A stretch of DNA of 64,000 nt from Sinonovacula constricta (GCA_007844125.1 CM017563.1:14707163-14771162); one strand, 5' to 3'; numbered from the stretch's first letter, positions 35,161-48,063 are shown. A program made the numbers and translations. Notes: generated from the sequence alone by a model not told the origin.

Positions 35161-37099
35161 CAAAGTTAAATGTGAACAAAGCGTAATCAGGTTAAAACCA
35201 AACTACGCATGTAATCGGGACAATCATCTCTCGGATGTATCTGGCACAATGATACTTACAGACTCACGATCGTTTTATTCGCCGGAAGAAGAATACGCCA
35301 TGAAAAGTTCTTTAAAAAGCGGTACGTGTAGTATATAGAATTATTTCATCCTATAAACTTTCATTTATCGATTTAACTTTTAACATATCGTTAGATATAC
35401 AACTGTTACTGCATTTTTCGGGAGAGATAACATAACATTTATCTTTGTAGTTTTGATGACGTCATATACACCGACCATTTTATTTCCGCTGGGATTTCCT
35501 GTCATACATCCGAGAGATTATTCGTGAATTATCTTGGCGCGGTTCCGATTGACGAAAGAACCACAGCTAATGCAGTTAACAACAATATGCTATTCGTGAT
35601 ATATAGTCACAACGCATTTTATGACATCCAATAATGGGTAATTAGGAATCTGTTTGGATCAGTTTTGGACTAGTACCACTTAGTTTTCTGTTAATAGGAC
35701 GGTTAAATACTCATTGGAAGTTTGCATTGCCATTGACTGCAGGTATTACGTCGTAAAATCATGAGGGTAGTGCTTATGTATGTGGTATAATATAGGTAAT
35801 ATACATTTAAGTGTAAAATGGAGTAATCGAGGCGGCTAGGACACGTGCTTTCTGTATAAATATTAAAAAACCCACGTGGGTACGTTTATTCATATGTAAA
35901 GAAGGTACAAGCTCCAATTAAGTGATTTGAAAATGAGACTGTTACGCGTAATTTGTTCTTTATTGCATCGATTATATTACTGTTCTGGTTATGTATAGAT
36001 CATAAATGCTTTTTTCATCAATCTAATCCCAGTGCTTTTACATGTCTTAAATTATGTTTATGTCTTCTCTTTAAAGGACGCCGCTTGAAATTAAATGTTC
36101 TTAATGATATTTTAAGTAAAAGTTAGTTTGTCCGCTTGATACCTTGATGAAATTAATCAATTTAACACAAAAGCAGACATCCGAATTTTAAATGTATTCA
36201 ACGCTGTTATTTTAACAAACGTCAAGTTTTTTGTGTGTGTGCTGGATCTAGATGATTTAAATAAAAACAAACAAACAACAACAACAATTAAACATACACA
36301 CTTCAAGTACGTTATAGAAAACATTTCCGGAGAACAGCGATTCAAAAAAGTGCTTTTCATTAGTAACAATTAGGTTGCAACGCAACCTTAGTCATACATT
36401 TATAATCTCACACGTTAAAGCACTGCAAAATGCAGCCATATATTACTTCAAAGAATCAAAAGAATTATTATATAAAGAAAACTTAACCACTGTCAATGTA
36501 CGAGCTTGTATGAAAGGAAGCTTGTAAGAGGTATGCCTATGCAGAGGATAATACATATCCCAACAATAAAAACAAAACAACATGTTTTATCTGTATAAAT
36601 GGGTTTGTACTTGTTTTAACCATTTGTTTAGTTTTTCTACCTTCTACTAAAGAACTGGAGCCTGTTTTATACGTGTAACTTCACAATACAACTATATGCT
36701 ATTTAAATGCGAATAGAAGACGTGCATACACATGTATTTAGTTCTCTATATATGTGGGCTGTATGCTATTTTCACTTTCAAGTTTAAAGACTCTTATAAA
36801 TAATATATATAGTTTTTAGGTCCAAATTTGGTAGTAATTTTAGTAATAAATTTGCCGCTGTCCAACGCTGAACTGATGTGTTCTGAAAGTCTGGAATTTT
36901 CTGTCAAACGGTCGTACTGATGTCATGGTAGGTACTCAATCGTTCACATGGCGTTTATATAAAGGTTCTCACAATGTTATCAATTCTTTCTGTACATCCT
37001 TATATGTTCATCCTTATATGTTCAGGATGTGCCACATGCAGTAAATAATATTGCACTTTTATCTTAACAAATCATTGTGACCCAAATTTGAGAATTGAA

Positions 37100-37309
37100 A
37101 GGTTGGAGCTCTGTAAAACCGGTTTAAGCACCCCAGTCGGACCATATTGCCGACTGACCGTTACAATGCGGTTACTGTCGGGTTTGCTCTTTTAGAATCA
37201 TAAGAAAATGTTCTTTCTTTTCACTTGGCTTGCACTTGAAATACCTTTGTCCTGTGCCATTTCAGAGTTTGATGTATGTTGCAATGCTCATAGGACTTTG
37301 TCATATATT
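37100..37309 (+). repeat. R1 dispersed repeat copy, near complete
   Basis: One of the best copies. It runs from GGTTGGAGCTCTGTAAAACC through ACCCCAGTCGG, GCCGACTGACCGTTAC and CTGTCGGGTTTGCTC to CAATGCTCATAGGAC and TTTGTCATATATT. CAGTCGG (37134-37140) and CCGACTG (37150-37156) form a perfect 7-bp hairpin stem. Confidence 0.85.
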
Positions 37310-37984
37310 TTTATTATTAGAATATCCCGTCTTTGATGTCTTCATGCCAGTTTCTTGACGACTTTAATATTGGCATTTTTCGTAGACGTTTCAACAATGT
37401 CCGTAAAGTTAAAAAAAGTTGAGCTATTTCAAGTAAAGTTAACGAAATTATCCACTGGGGATATCGTAAAGTTAACTGAACAGACAGTTTTTATGAAAAC
37501 TTCAAAGTTTTTGGTAATAAAAGGGAAACCCTTTTAACCCCGCTCTCTTGTATGACATAATGACACGCTTGAGTATAAAGTATGTTTTCAGTAGTATTAA
37601 CGTTTTCCAAGTCGCCATTATTAACAAATTATCCTGGACAGTGGAACGGTTTTAAGCCGTACATAATTTCAGAAACAAGAGTATGCACATAATTTAGTAA
37701 AGTGCTAACAAAAAGTAATTCTTTCTGGATAGTTAACTCGTCCTAGTTTACGCTGCGACTACGACTGAGAAATACCCCACGTGAACTAACACGTGGCCTT
37801 GTCATGTAGCCTTATAAGTAAATGCTTATATGTCTTGTCGAAGAATGCTCTACCATTGCGTTATTTGTTGTTATGAAATACTTGCAAAAAGCCAGTTGTT
37901 TATAACCAACTTTCAGTCCTTAAACTAAACTATATCTTCCTTAGTGACGGCTACGTAGCGCTCGTAACCGAGTGGATTGAATAT

Positions 37985-38037
37985 CACTTTTATCTCGTCT
38001 TACCCCCTCCCCGCCCCCTCCCTCCCCCTCACACACC
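37985..38037. repeat. Pyrimidine-rich C tract
   Basis: CCCCCTCCCCGCCCCCTCC continuing to CACACACC; a low-complexity tract with no other feature. Confidence 0.85.
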
Positions 38038-38780
38038 TTAAAGGTGTTATTCGACAGTTTCGTCCAATGTTTTTCCTCAAATATCAAAGAAATGTCATTT
38101 GTTCCTGAAAAGGTCTTCCATCATATTTTTCATTGAGTGCCAAAGATCTATGTGAACAGTCAAGTAAATACTAAATCGACATTCCAAACAGATGTTCCCT
38201 ATCGAAGCGACGCTGCAGAGATAGCTACTTTTAAACATAGAAAACCACGTGGTCACTTATCTTTATACAGTCATCCTGATAATTCTTTCTGGCGTCGATA
38301 TCCTTTTTTAGCAGAGACTGTTATTGCGTTTTTATAGAGTTGGAAAGACTCTATTAGTAAAATATAGCAATACAGTTTATGTTTAAAATCGTCTTTATAA
38401 CGAGAAAAGTATGGATTTTTTGCTATAAGTATGACCAAATTCCCCAAAGCGATAGTTAGATGTTTTTATGTGTATTTAATATAGGCAAACTGTCAGATAC
38501 CACCGTTAAGCAGAAAGTTCGTGTCGGGCTCGGGTCAAAGGCTATTATGTAAGGGAACAATTTTCTCCAGTCTTTTTAGAAGTCTTTCTCAAACAATAAA
38601 ATCTGCACGTAGCTAAGGTGACAATGCGAGGTGACGATCTGGTTTACGTTTGGTCTTGCAGACGAACAAACTGTCTTATACATCTGTCACGAAAGTACAT
38701 AAATGGGAACACATTGAGTTAAAGTTTTAAAACAGTGATAACATTTGATGATTGAATATATTCGTTTTGTTTTTGTTTTT

Positions 38781-38945
38781 GCCGACTGACCATTCCAAGG
38801 CGGTAACTGTCGGGTTTGCTCTTTCGTTAAATGACTCATCACAAAAATATTTCTTAGTTTTCGCTTGGCTTGCATGTGTAATACTTTTGTTCTGTGCTTT
38901 TGTCAGAGTTCGGTATTGCAATGCTCATAGGACTTTTCATATATT
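38781..38945 (+). repeat. R1 dispersed repeat copy
   Basis: Starts at GCCGACTGACCATTCCAAGG and keeps CTGTCGGGTTTGCTCTTTC, AATGACTCATCAC, GCTTGGCTTGCATGTG and AATGCTCATAGGAC. The left end before GCCGACTG is missing. A SINE-B lies just downstream. Confidence 0.8.
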
Positions 38946-38984
38946 CTTATTTGAAATATATTCCGCCCATTATGATCATTATAA

Positions 38985-39178
38985 AAACGTCCAGCTTTTT
39001 GGTGGAGGAAGACCCCAGACAATGTCTGGGTAGAACCACCGGCGCACCGCAAGTCAACTGGAAGACCTTCCCACATTAGGTCTTTCGCCACGAACGTGAC
39101 TCGAACTCACGCAGTGAGAGGCTAAGAGATCAGAAGAGATTCAAGTCGGCAACTCTAACACTATTCTTGTGGCGCCCC
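38985..39178 (-). mobile_element. SINE-B copy
   Basis: Minus-strand copy. The minus-strand order is GGGGGCGCCACAAG (head), a box-B-like GTGAGTTCGAGTCACG, then CCTAATGTGGGAAGG, CCGGTGGTTCTACCCAGAC and CTTCCTCCACCAAAAAGC. Confidence 0.8.
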
Positions 39179-40117
39179 CTTGAGTATATTCTGTTGGATG
39201 ATTAACTTAAAATGTAATATAAAATTGGATATGTACAGATTAAGTATCTATGAAAGTATTTAAAGGACACACCTTGTGTTGGTAGATAAACCCTTTTACA
39301 TGCCTGGTAATGGCAGTCCGTATATCATATTTTTCTGTTGACCAATTAATTGTTCTTCATATGCTGCAACAGAAGGTCGGTTTCGTAATTCCTTCAAACC
39401 AATATGTTGGTCATGCCTCCTTGATGTCAGTACAGACTGTTTCAATAACCGATGTAATTTAAGCCCTATCGGAATTCCTTGTGCCTTTCCGCCATACTAT
39501 ATCATTCCTCTGATGTAGCTCATAAACACACTTACAATTCTATAGGTCAACATTTGATAACAGAATACAAATATGCTGTATACTTGTTTTACTAATCCTT
39601 ATTATTGCGAAGGATAAGTTCCCGCGAGACACATTCTAAAATATGATTATAAACTTTTAGGCCTTTTGGGTGAAAGCAAAAATCAGTTTCTACCTTTTAC
39701 ATTTCGTATAAAAAACGAATATCCGGACCTTTTACATATCGGAATCCTTAATCATCTAGGTCCACAACAAAAACCTACAATGTAGGTTCTGGCCGAAATG
39801 TTTGGCATTGGGAAGTAACTAATGGGGCACTAAAGCTGTTACATGTAGTTCAGTTGAGGAATTTTGCAAAAGAGAATGATGGACATGTATGAGAAACTTG
39901 CTGAACTTATTACCATGACAGAACAAAAGGTTGTCTCAGCTTAATGGGCTTTAATCCAAACGACATATGACTCGCTTATTACTGTGAATAAGTAATAGGT
40001 AATTAAGAAACATTTCCACAGATATTTAAACCTAATCTACCTCTAGACAAAGGCAAACAGGGTAAATGTACATGTGACAAAAATACAGAGACTTGACATA
40101 ACACACAAAAAGAAAAA

Positions 40118-40190
40118 ACACAAGTTACCGCCTTGGAACGGTCAGTCGGCAAAAGGACCGACTGGAGTGCTAAAACCTGGTTTTCGGAGC
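40118..40190 (-). repeat. R1 head fragment
   Basis: ACCGCCTTGGAACGGTCAG, TCGGCAAAAGGACCGACTGG and TAAAACCTGG: the hairpin-bearing head of R1 only. Confidence 0.7.
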
Positions 40191-41103
40191 GCTCTCTCGA
40201 AAATCAAACAAATGAACATATGAACATCAAAATTTACTAAATAGAACAAACATATGCATACAACAATATTTGCCATGTATGGACCATTTTGTATATGCTC
40301 AATAAATGCACGTCTGTTGATACATATTGTTTCGAGTGTTTCTTTGTCTATTGTTTTGCTGGTGTGTAATCTTTTTTCAATCACAACGACAAAATTTGGA
40401 CACTTCAAGCTTTTGGTAGAGAAAATATACAAATGAACACTAAGGTTCTGAATCCATGTAAGATAATCTTAAAGTGGTGGTGATAACTTTAAGTTTGAGA
40501 ACCACATGCCATCAAATGCGCTCCACTTGTAAAATAATAACGCTATTATCAGTGATTTCCGTTAGAATGATCAGAATCACGAACCAGGCATTAACTGCTA
40601 GCATATTCCCTGTTATTATAAGACATATAAGATCTAATGGAACGTGTGTTTACCTTTGTTCTATTCCATTCCGCTCTGCTCTGGTTATGTAGTCCACAGA
40701 GTGCGAGCGTGTTACGAGCAGTCTTCTCTACTTTGGAACAATAAACAGCACACAATGAAAACTACTGCTAATATCGAAGTCATGTCATGGGAGGAGTTTA
40801 TAATGGTACATGTAAGTTGTGTTCGTGGTAAGCGTGAAATCTATAACACAAGATTCCTCAGTTCTATTCAATTATTTGATTATTTTCTTCTGTCAGCAAC
40901 ACGTCACAAAACTACGCCAAAACATTGTTAAAAGTACACATGGCAGTATGTGCATATAGCTATAAATGACAGTATGCTGTGTCCAAACGTGTTTTATGTT
41001 TTTTTTTCCAATCTAAATTAGGATAAGTCAGCTGAAACGATATTAAAGACCAGACATTCCACATTACAATGATAATTAATGTATTACTTAAAACAAACTG
41101 AAT

Positions 41104-41124
41104 TGGGGGGGTGGGGGGGGGGAC
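41104..41124. repeat. G-run
   Basis: A seven-G run, a T, then ten Gs, in the middle of a block shared with F at about 62290, which lacks it. Confidence 0.9.
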
Positions 41125-42164
41125 GCAACAACAACGAGACAGATTTATTCGCAGCTACAGATTTAAAATAAACGGCGATAAAACTAGAGCAGGTTTATTT
41201 CGAAGTGCATTGGTTAGAATTACGGTACCTTGGTGCTACCAGAATATAAGTTAGTGTTGTTGTTCTGACGTAAAAGCTCAGTGCAACGATCTGCTGATAA
41301 ACATTTTTCTTTCAGGATATTCGTGTTATTTTCATTTTTTACATAGCAGGGGTATATTGTGAGAATGACTTTGTATGCACACAAACTCGTGATCACAAAA
41401 TACTGTCATTTAAATTAACGCATGATTTACTACATTAGTCAAAGTATTGTTCTCTATCATAATATTGTGAAGCAAAGTATGATATTTTTTGCCGAATAAA
41501 CATCAAAATGCTAAGTAGTTACATATTCCGTAAATAAATTTCATATTTTACGTCTATAAAACTTTTGTTCAATATCACATTATTTACATTCAGTTTAAAA
41601 ATATGAAAATAAAACGACAAAAATTACATGTCTAAACTTTATATTTGGGAGTAGCATACAAATCCATATTGATCCGCAGTCTTTGTTTCTAATAAAAACC
41701 AAACATCATTAGAGGGACTACTATCCCAGAAGCTATTGCTATTCATAGGTATTGTTTGAATCTCCTCTAAATTCTTCGTCACGAGCTAATGTTCCATCAT
41801 CGTTTTTTTGTTATATTGTATATTTTTGATTCACATACATGCGCAACAGTATTGAAAACACCTGGTTCATTTTATCTGGAGATCGGTGCCTCTTATGGTA
41901 TGCATTTTATGGGAACGATAGTGTAGCAGGCAGTAACAGGAAATCGCAGCTGCTCTGTGAGACCTTGTTCAGGGAAATGATCCGAGAATGCTGTGTTTAA
42001 CAGGATAGCTTGCAACAATCAATTGTAGCTTGCAAAAGATGTAACATACATAAAGGAAATCGAAGCTGTTTATCGAGTATTTGGTTCAAACAGGTAATGT
42101 TAAGTAAGTCGGGATTCCATGTGAAGCTTGCAATTACAAAACCATGTAATAGGCAACAAGGAAG

Positions 42165-42410
42165 TTTGTTTGTTAGTTTATTGGGTTTATCGTCCCACAA
42201 ACAGTATTTTAGTTATCTGGAGACGGTGTCCACTTGAAGCAGATATAGTGCTGCCTTCACTGTGTATAGCATGCCGTAAACACCTGGCATGATACCACAC
42301 CCAGTCACATTATCCTGACACCGGGCCAACCAGTCGTGGAACTACCCTTATATTTGCTTGAGCGTTAGCAAGGGAGCTATAGCACTACCATTTTTACCGT
42401 ACCTGGAGCC
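42165..42410 (-). mobile_element. SINE-A with internal deletion
   Basis: Minus-strand copy flanked by a perfect 13-bp target-site duplication, GGCAACAAGGAAG (42152-42164 and 42411-42423). Compared with 23495-23809 it lacks about 45 bp covering box B (the ATGTCGCGGCCC...GGCCTCT part) and is cut in the tRNA head after GGCTCCAGGTACGG, so it could not be transcribed from its own Pol III promoter. Confidence 0.95.
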
Positions 42411-42480
42411 GGCAACAAGGAAGAAATTGAAGTATCTGATAGGCACCAAGCCTTAATAATGGCATAGTATAGCAGCAGAG

Positions 42481-42735
42481 AAATTATTTGTTTATGATAT
42501 TATCCTGGTATAAACGAGTATTTTATATATTTTAAATGTAAATGTAAATTATTTGTTTTTGACATTATCCTGGTATAAACTAGTATTTTATATATTTTAA
42601 ATGTAAATGTAAATTATTTGTTTATGACATTACCCTGGTATAAACTAGTATTTTATATATTTTAAATGTAAATGTAAATTATTTGTTTATGACATTATCT
42701 TGGTATAAACTAGTATTTTAAATATTTTAAGTATA
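42481..42735. repeat. 65-bp minisatellite, about 3.9 copies
   Basis: Copies start at 42481, 42546, 42611 and 42676, each with AAATTATTTGTTTATGACAT, CCTGGTATAAACTAGTATTT and TTTTAAATGTAAATGT. The copies differ by only a few bases, far less than the flanking duplications. Confidence 0.97.
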
Positions 42736-43310
42736 ACGAACTATTTTTTTCGGAGAGTTCACTATTAAACAGGCATCATAATAAAATTCGAGAACTATAA
42801 TAATTTGTCTATAATATCTGTTTCATCTTCCCTCCTTATTACTTTCTTTAACTGAACAGCTTAGTATTATTTTAACATGCTACTAATGTCTATTACAGTG
42901 TTGTAAAAGGCTTATGATCTTAACGTACAACATAATCAGCGACATGTACCTTTGAAACCAATTTCTTCAACTGATGCTGTTTTATTGCATTTACTTAAGA
43001 TCAACCTATACGTGGAAAATGCGCTTTTAATTACGAATTGAATCATGAGCACACATGCGCACACAGGCTCAAATGTATCTCTACTTCTAAAGTACAGTGC
43101 CAAATATTTACCTAAATTATGAACACTTATTTACACTTTTAAGATTAGAAAATCCAGCATAAAGTGCGGAATTAATTTTAGTTTCATAACGATGCATTTA
43201 GTTGTTTATCTTTTTTTTTTCGTTTTGATTATATTCGTTTATAATTTATAGTTAAAAGCTGGCTTGATGTGTTTTCTTTTCATTGCTTGCATTTGAGAAA
43301 CCTTCGGTAA

Positions 43311-43490
43311 ATGCGAGGTTAGAGCTCAGTAAAACCGGTTAAGCATCTTTTTAATGACTCATCAATGATTTGTCCTTACTTGTACATTTGGCTTGCATGT
43401 GAACACATTTGGCCTATGCCTTTTCAAATTTTGGTATATATTTAGTATATTATTGCAATGCTCATATGACTTGGTCATAATTTCTTATTT
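43311..43490 (+). repeat. R1 dispersed repeat, head-body deletion
   Basis: AATGCGAGGTTAGAGCTCAG and AAAACCGGTTAAGCATC, then directly AATGACTCATCAATGATTTG: the hairpin segment is deleted. The body continues to AATGCTCATATGACTTGG. Confidence 0.75.
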
Positions 43491-44139
43491 AACAAGTTAC
43501 AGATAGCAATGGGTGACTTCTTATATTTAGACATACTTTAGTCAGTGAGTAACTAGAACATGTATGTTTTATGTTTTCTATATTTTCTATTCAGACATTG
43601 ATGAATGGGGCTATTATAATCAAGAATTAACTAGTGCAAACTGACTTAAACAGGTTTCGGAAGGGAAAATAGCATACCACTGTGTATTACTTAGAAACGA
43701 TGGACACAAAGGTTGACAGCAGTTGAAATATTTTTAATAACAACAACGTTTTACTTGTTTTTCAAAATATGATACTGTTGAACACTAGCACGACGGCGGA
43801 ATTTGATGCATTGCATTAATGCGTTATTATATTCTTTTTAACTGCTTTTCCCATTTGAGCTGATGCTAAAAGCCATAAAAGTTTATAACTATAATCTGTA
43901 TTAGTGACACACATTCGTTACAAGGAGACAACTGTTAACTAATCCTCTGAAAAAAAGATGCCTATCCTTCTCACCTTATCCGAAGTGCTACACAGAGTAG
44001 GAGAACTATTTTTATCTTAGAAAAACTGCTAGCTAGTTGTACGATAAGTTTTTGCTTTAATTCGACAAGTTTAAATAGTCCGAACTGTAATGTGTAATGT
44101 AACTGTTTTGGGAGAGCGACAGTGAACCCCAGAGAGACA

Positions 44140-44265
44140 TATGTGGGTGGGTGTGTGGATAAATGGATGGATATACAGATAGACAGACAGAGAGGCCGAC
44201 CGACAGACAGCCAGAAAGATAGACACACAGACACACAGACACACAAACACACAGACAGATAAAGA
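44140..44265. repeat. GACA/CACA-rich simple repeat
   Basis: Interrupted GATA, GACA and CACAGA units on the plus strand. The Cys/Ser/Val-rich minus-strand open frames are artefacts. Confidence 0.85.
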
Positions 44266-45812
44266 AATTTGAGAAAGATAGGAGAGGTGTCATCAACAGA
44301 TATAGATTTCTTTTGCGAATTGGCAATAACACGTGTACTTATATCTGTCATGTTTAAATAAAACAGTATTGGCTATTATCAGTCTAGGACATTAATAATA
44401 ATCTCTTTTTTCAATGTGTATATGTCCAACAATTACAAGATAATTGGAGGAGGTGCATTGTTTCTTTAAGTAATGTTAATTTGCCGAAGAAGGTTTTGCA
44501 CGTTAGTATGACCGTGCTTCTTCTTGATATATTGAATTGTTTGTTATCTGCTAACATAAGTTAGCTAGTACTAAAACGTCCATTTGCATTTAGACATGGC
44601 TTCTTTTATTGTTGCTCCCGTGCACTACTTGTACTAAACATCTCTGCAAACAAGCCTGTGTTGGTTATCAAGAAAAGCAAAATGACACATTATCACAACA
44701 ATGTGTTATCTTTAAAAGTATAGAATCTGACTAAACCATGAAATCCGAGGAAAATAAATTTGCTGAACCATATTGTAATTGTATAAATTTAATTGTGGAG
44801 ATTCCTGTCACTGCTATGTTTTATATATCTGGACCAAAACCTTTTTATATTTGTCAATTCTTAATTTCAATTGATAAAAGTTGTGCTGCCTTTTGTTGAG
44901 GCATGGAAGATAGTTAGGGCGATCATTTCATCTGTTAATGGAATCAGTGTAAGGATCACTTTTTTCTCAGGAAAACTTAACCACTATTGCATGAAATTAT
45001 TTTAAAAATGGTAAATCAGAACTCACACGTTATGAGGAGAAGTGCAACACTCAAAACTCTATCCCATCTTATTCTTCATCCCCTATAGTAGATATGATAA
45101 ATAGTATCATTAAAATAAAGCCATTTCCATATTATGACTTATATCATGTCATCATCAGGTTGTTTTTGCAACATATTGTTTGTAACATTAATATTCTTGT
45201 AGACAGAACAATAAATTTAAACAAATCCTTAAAATATCCTAAAATACAACACTTTTACAAATACACCATATATGGAAAAATCAATACAATGCAGTTAACC
45301 AATAATGTCTTCGGAAAACAACCATGCATTAGTTATAATATATTCTTAAAACATGGTGAACTTGTATTCAGATGATGTCAATCTATATTACTTTTTGTCA
45401 GGACATAAATAACGAACCGTAACTCTGATGGGAGCAGGAATATCTGCTACTTTACTTTTCTTCCTTATTGTCTGCTACATCTGCAGTTACAAGCTGTATT
45501 CGGCTTACTCGTGTGTGTGCGTGTTAAAAAAGACATTGCTTAACAGCTGCGAATTCCTATTCATGCCTGCTGCCTTTTTATAATTGCAAGCTATTATTTG
45601 TTGTTGCAAGCTACACTGTTAAAAAGGGAATACTCGTTTTTTTTTTCTCACAGAACATCTGCGACTTTCGGTTATTGCCTGCTTAACTATCGTCGCCATA
45701 AGAATGCATTCAATAAGATGCACCGATAAAAGTTAAATTTAGGATCATTGTTCCGTTTGGTCCTGTTCATCGTGTTGATGGTCATCGTGTTAACACTTTA
45801 AATTAAATATAT

Positions 45813-46000
45813 GATGAGGCCCTCATGTCGGCGCTTTTGCCAACTGATTTTTCCAACGCGGTAACAGATGGGTTTTCTCTATTTAATATAACATCTTATC
45901 ACAGTTTTAACTTTTGCATTTGTCTGGCAAGTGAATACCTTGTCCCCTTTCTTTACAAATTTTAAAATATGTTGCGATACTCATATGACCTTCCCATATT
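45813..46000 (+). repeat. R1 dispersed repeat copy
   Basis: Diverged copy (TTTGCCAACTGATTTTTCC, CGCGGTAAC, GTGAATACCTTGTCCCC, GCGATACTCATATGACC). It is paralogous in position to 29101-29290. Confidence 0.65.
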
Positions 46001-46694
46001 TTCTTTTCAATAAAGTACAATAATTTACCTAACTGGAACAGTAACTTGAATTGATGACTTATGAAAGCAACACAAAAAGTAGAACCAACATGGTAAACAC
46101 CTATTATTACATTACTAAAATATTTTACCATCAGAAACAATTACAGTCAATATAAATGTCGCAAAGCCTGGGAAATCTCGGCTTGTCATTAATGATTCTG
46201 ACTTCATCCATTATAAAATGTTGTTGAAGATAATTAGATGTGTCAGTGGAAATGTCAAGTTTCTTGTGTCTAGAGTAAGGTTTTCTTATATAGTTTAACT
46301 ATTTAGCTATTTTATATTAAACTGCCAATCATTATATAAGTCTAAGACTTATTAATATTTAAACATGAATTAAATCAAAATGATGTTTGAAGTTATTTAC
46401 TTGAAATGTGTAAAGGAAGATTTAGAGTTACATCTTTCATTTCGCTATATGTAATATTTTCACAATATCGTTCATGTATACAAATATACAAAATGATGTT
46501 TGTTCATTTTTGTTACAAAATCATCTTTGACGATTATGTCAAGCCATTGAGTATGCATAATTTCCGTTTTCTAGCGAATATATTTGTGATAAGTATTGTA
46601 TTATTGTATTTATTTTTTATATTGGCTAAAAATAATGTCCCATCAGTCAAGTTTTGTTTGTGTTTGGTCTGTTGTCTTTCTGTTTCCCAGATCC

Positions 46695-46850
46695 TAGTGG
46701 ACATCCAGCTTTTACTGGTGGAGAAAAAGCTATGCAAATGTCTGGGTAGAACCACCAGCGCTCCGTAGGTCAGACAGAAGACAAACTCACCTGAAAGTTC
46801 TCGTCGCAGTTAGGACTCGAACACACGCAGTAAGAGGACATACAATCATA
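46695..46850 (-). mobile_element. SINE-B fragment
   Basis: GACATCCAGCTTTTACTGG, GTCTGGGTAGAACCACC and AGGACTCGAACACACGCAG match SINE-B at 38985-39178. Both the middle and the head are degraded. Confidence 0.7.
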
Positions 46851-47819
46851 TATTTACAAGGCGGCGACAAAACACAAACGGCCATGTAATTAACCGCAAT
46901 TAACGTAACTAATTAAATACTAATTGTAAACATCGCACAACTTGTAGTTTTAACCAGATTTTAAACAAATTATTGCACTATTATGTCTAAAACATGAGAA
47001 ATATACAAACAGGCTTGTAAAAAAACAATAATATGAGACTCATGCTCGCTAAACGTTTTTTTTCAGTTATATCCCTTGATAAATGCGTGTGTACTGCGGC
47101 AGACAAAAACAGAAAGATTCGGTAAACATCAAAAAACTTAAATATTTATTTGTATTAAAATATATATATTTTTTAAAATTATATTTATAAATGCTTTGTG
47201 ACTTCTATCTGAAATAATAATAATAATAATAAAGTTTGATATCGTAAAAATGTAAAAATACGTAAGTTCTTTTACTACCAATATTACACTTATTTATTAC
47301 TTGCTTGTTTTTCCTAGACACGTGACAGGCCATAGTGTACTTGTATTATGTATTGGGACGATTTACTTTTGTATAAGTCTAATAAAAGATCTGTTCTGTT
47401 CTGTTCCGTAACATGACGTTGTCCAATCCGAAACGAGCTTTGAACAAATGACATTTGTAACCGAACACAACGGGAATCTGCATAACAAGTTTAACCTTAT
47501 TTGAAAAAATCACTTTCTCGTGTATCTGTTGAAATTTTGGAATATGTAACAATGCGCTCGTCTTTGTCATGTTTCTTTTTTGTTTCTGCCATTGGCCATG
47601 TTGTGCGATAACATGATAATGTACATCTAACTCGCAGGAAATCAAAACGAGAAATAAATTGCATAAGTTGAGAGAATCCATATTTTCCAAATAATTGTAC
47701 ATTTAAAGATCTTCTCTGTTACTCCCACGGCGAAAGAAATGATGTGCAGAGGAAGGCTTAACAGCTTATTGGCAAAAACGCTTTGTATACTGAAAAAGAA
47801 GCAATTTTGCCTTTTAACG

Positions 47820-47960
47820 CGTGGGTTTACGTTTCGTTCTGGATGAAAGGTTTAAACTGCGTCGGTACGCCGTTGGTTCTGCTCAAACATTTTTGAAGGT
47901 CGTCCTCAACCAAAAAAGCGACCAGATGATTTTGAAAAACGTCTTAACACGAAATACGTC
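47820..47960 (+). mobile_element. Decayed SINE-B fragment
   Basis: GCGTCGGTACGCCGTTGGTT, CTCAAACATTTTTGAAGG and TCAACCAAAAAAGCGACC align with the SINE-B body (GCGGTGCGCCGGTGGTTCTA and so on). The tRNA head is barely recognisable. Confidence 0.45.
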
Positions 47961-48063
47961 TTGACGGGAAATTAACTGGTAACATCTAACTACTTGCCAG
48001 CTGGCAGATTTTGTTTCACCGAGTACAGAGTCCAATTAACCTATTGTCACTGGCGTGTAAGAC

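Larger units (their letters stand above)
32201..41700. repeat. Duplicated monomer D (non-coding)
   Basis: About 9.5-kb copy that matches F colinearly: 32240-32420 with 53880-54020; 32440-32830 with 54105-54785; 33720-33870 with 55005-55140; 34920-35790 with 56755-57150; 37600-37800 with 58560-58700; 38600-38720 with 59420-59545; 39400-39540 with 59965-60125; 40290-40900 with 61165-61640; 41030-41180 with 62210-62370. An approximately 500-bp piece at 35070-35570 is missing from F. No gene is supported. 35820-37080 and 39180-40100 hold only AT-rich sequence. Confidence 0.55.

Noticed and set aside
34922..35338. 138-codon open frame that could be a small membrane protein
   Set aside because: Its first part aligns with F (56755-56910), where the frame is not kept, and its second part contains a repeat-like fragment. 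No family features.
36157..36369. 70-codon minus-strand frame with a hydrophobic stretch
   Set aside because: AT-rich, with TTG/GTT-repeat-driven Val/Leu run, and not conserved in the aligned part of F (57470-57690).
42481..42735. CRISPR-like array
   Set aside because: Direct tandem 65-bp units with no unique spacers, in eukaryotic DNA.
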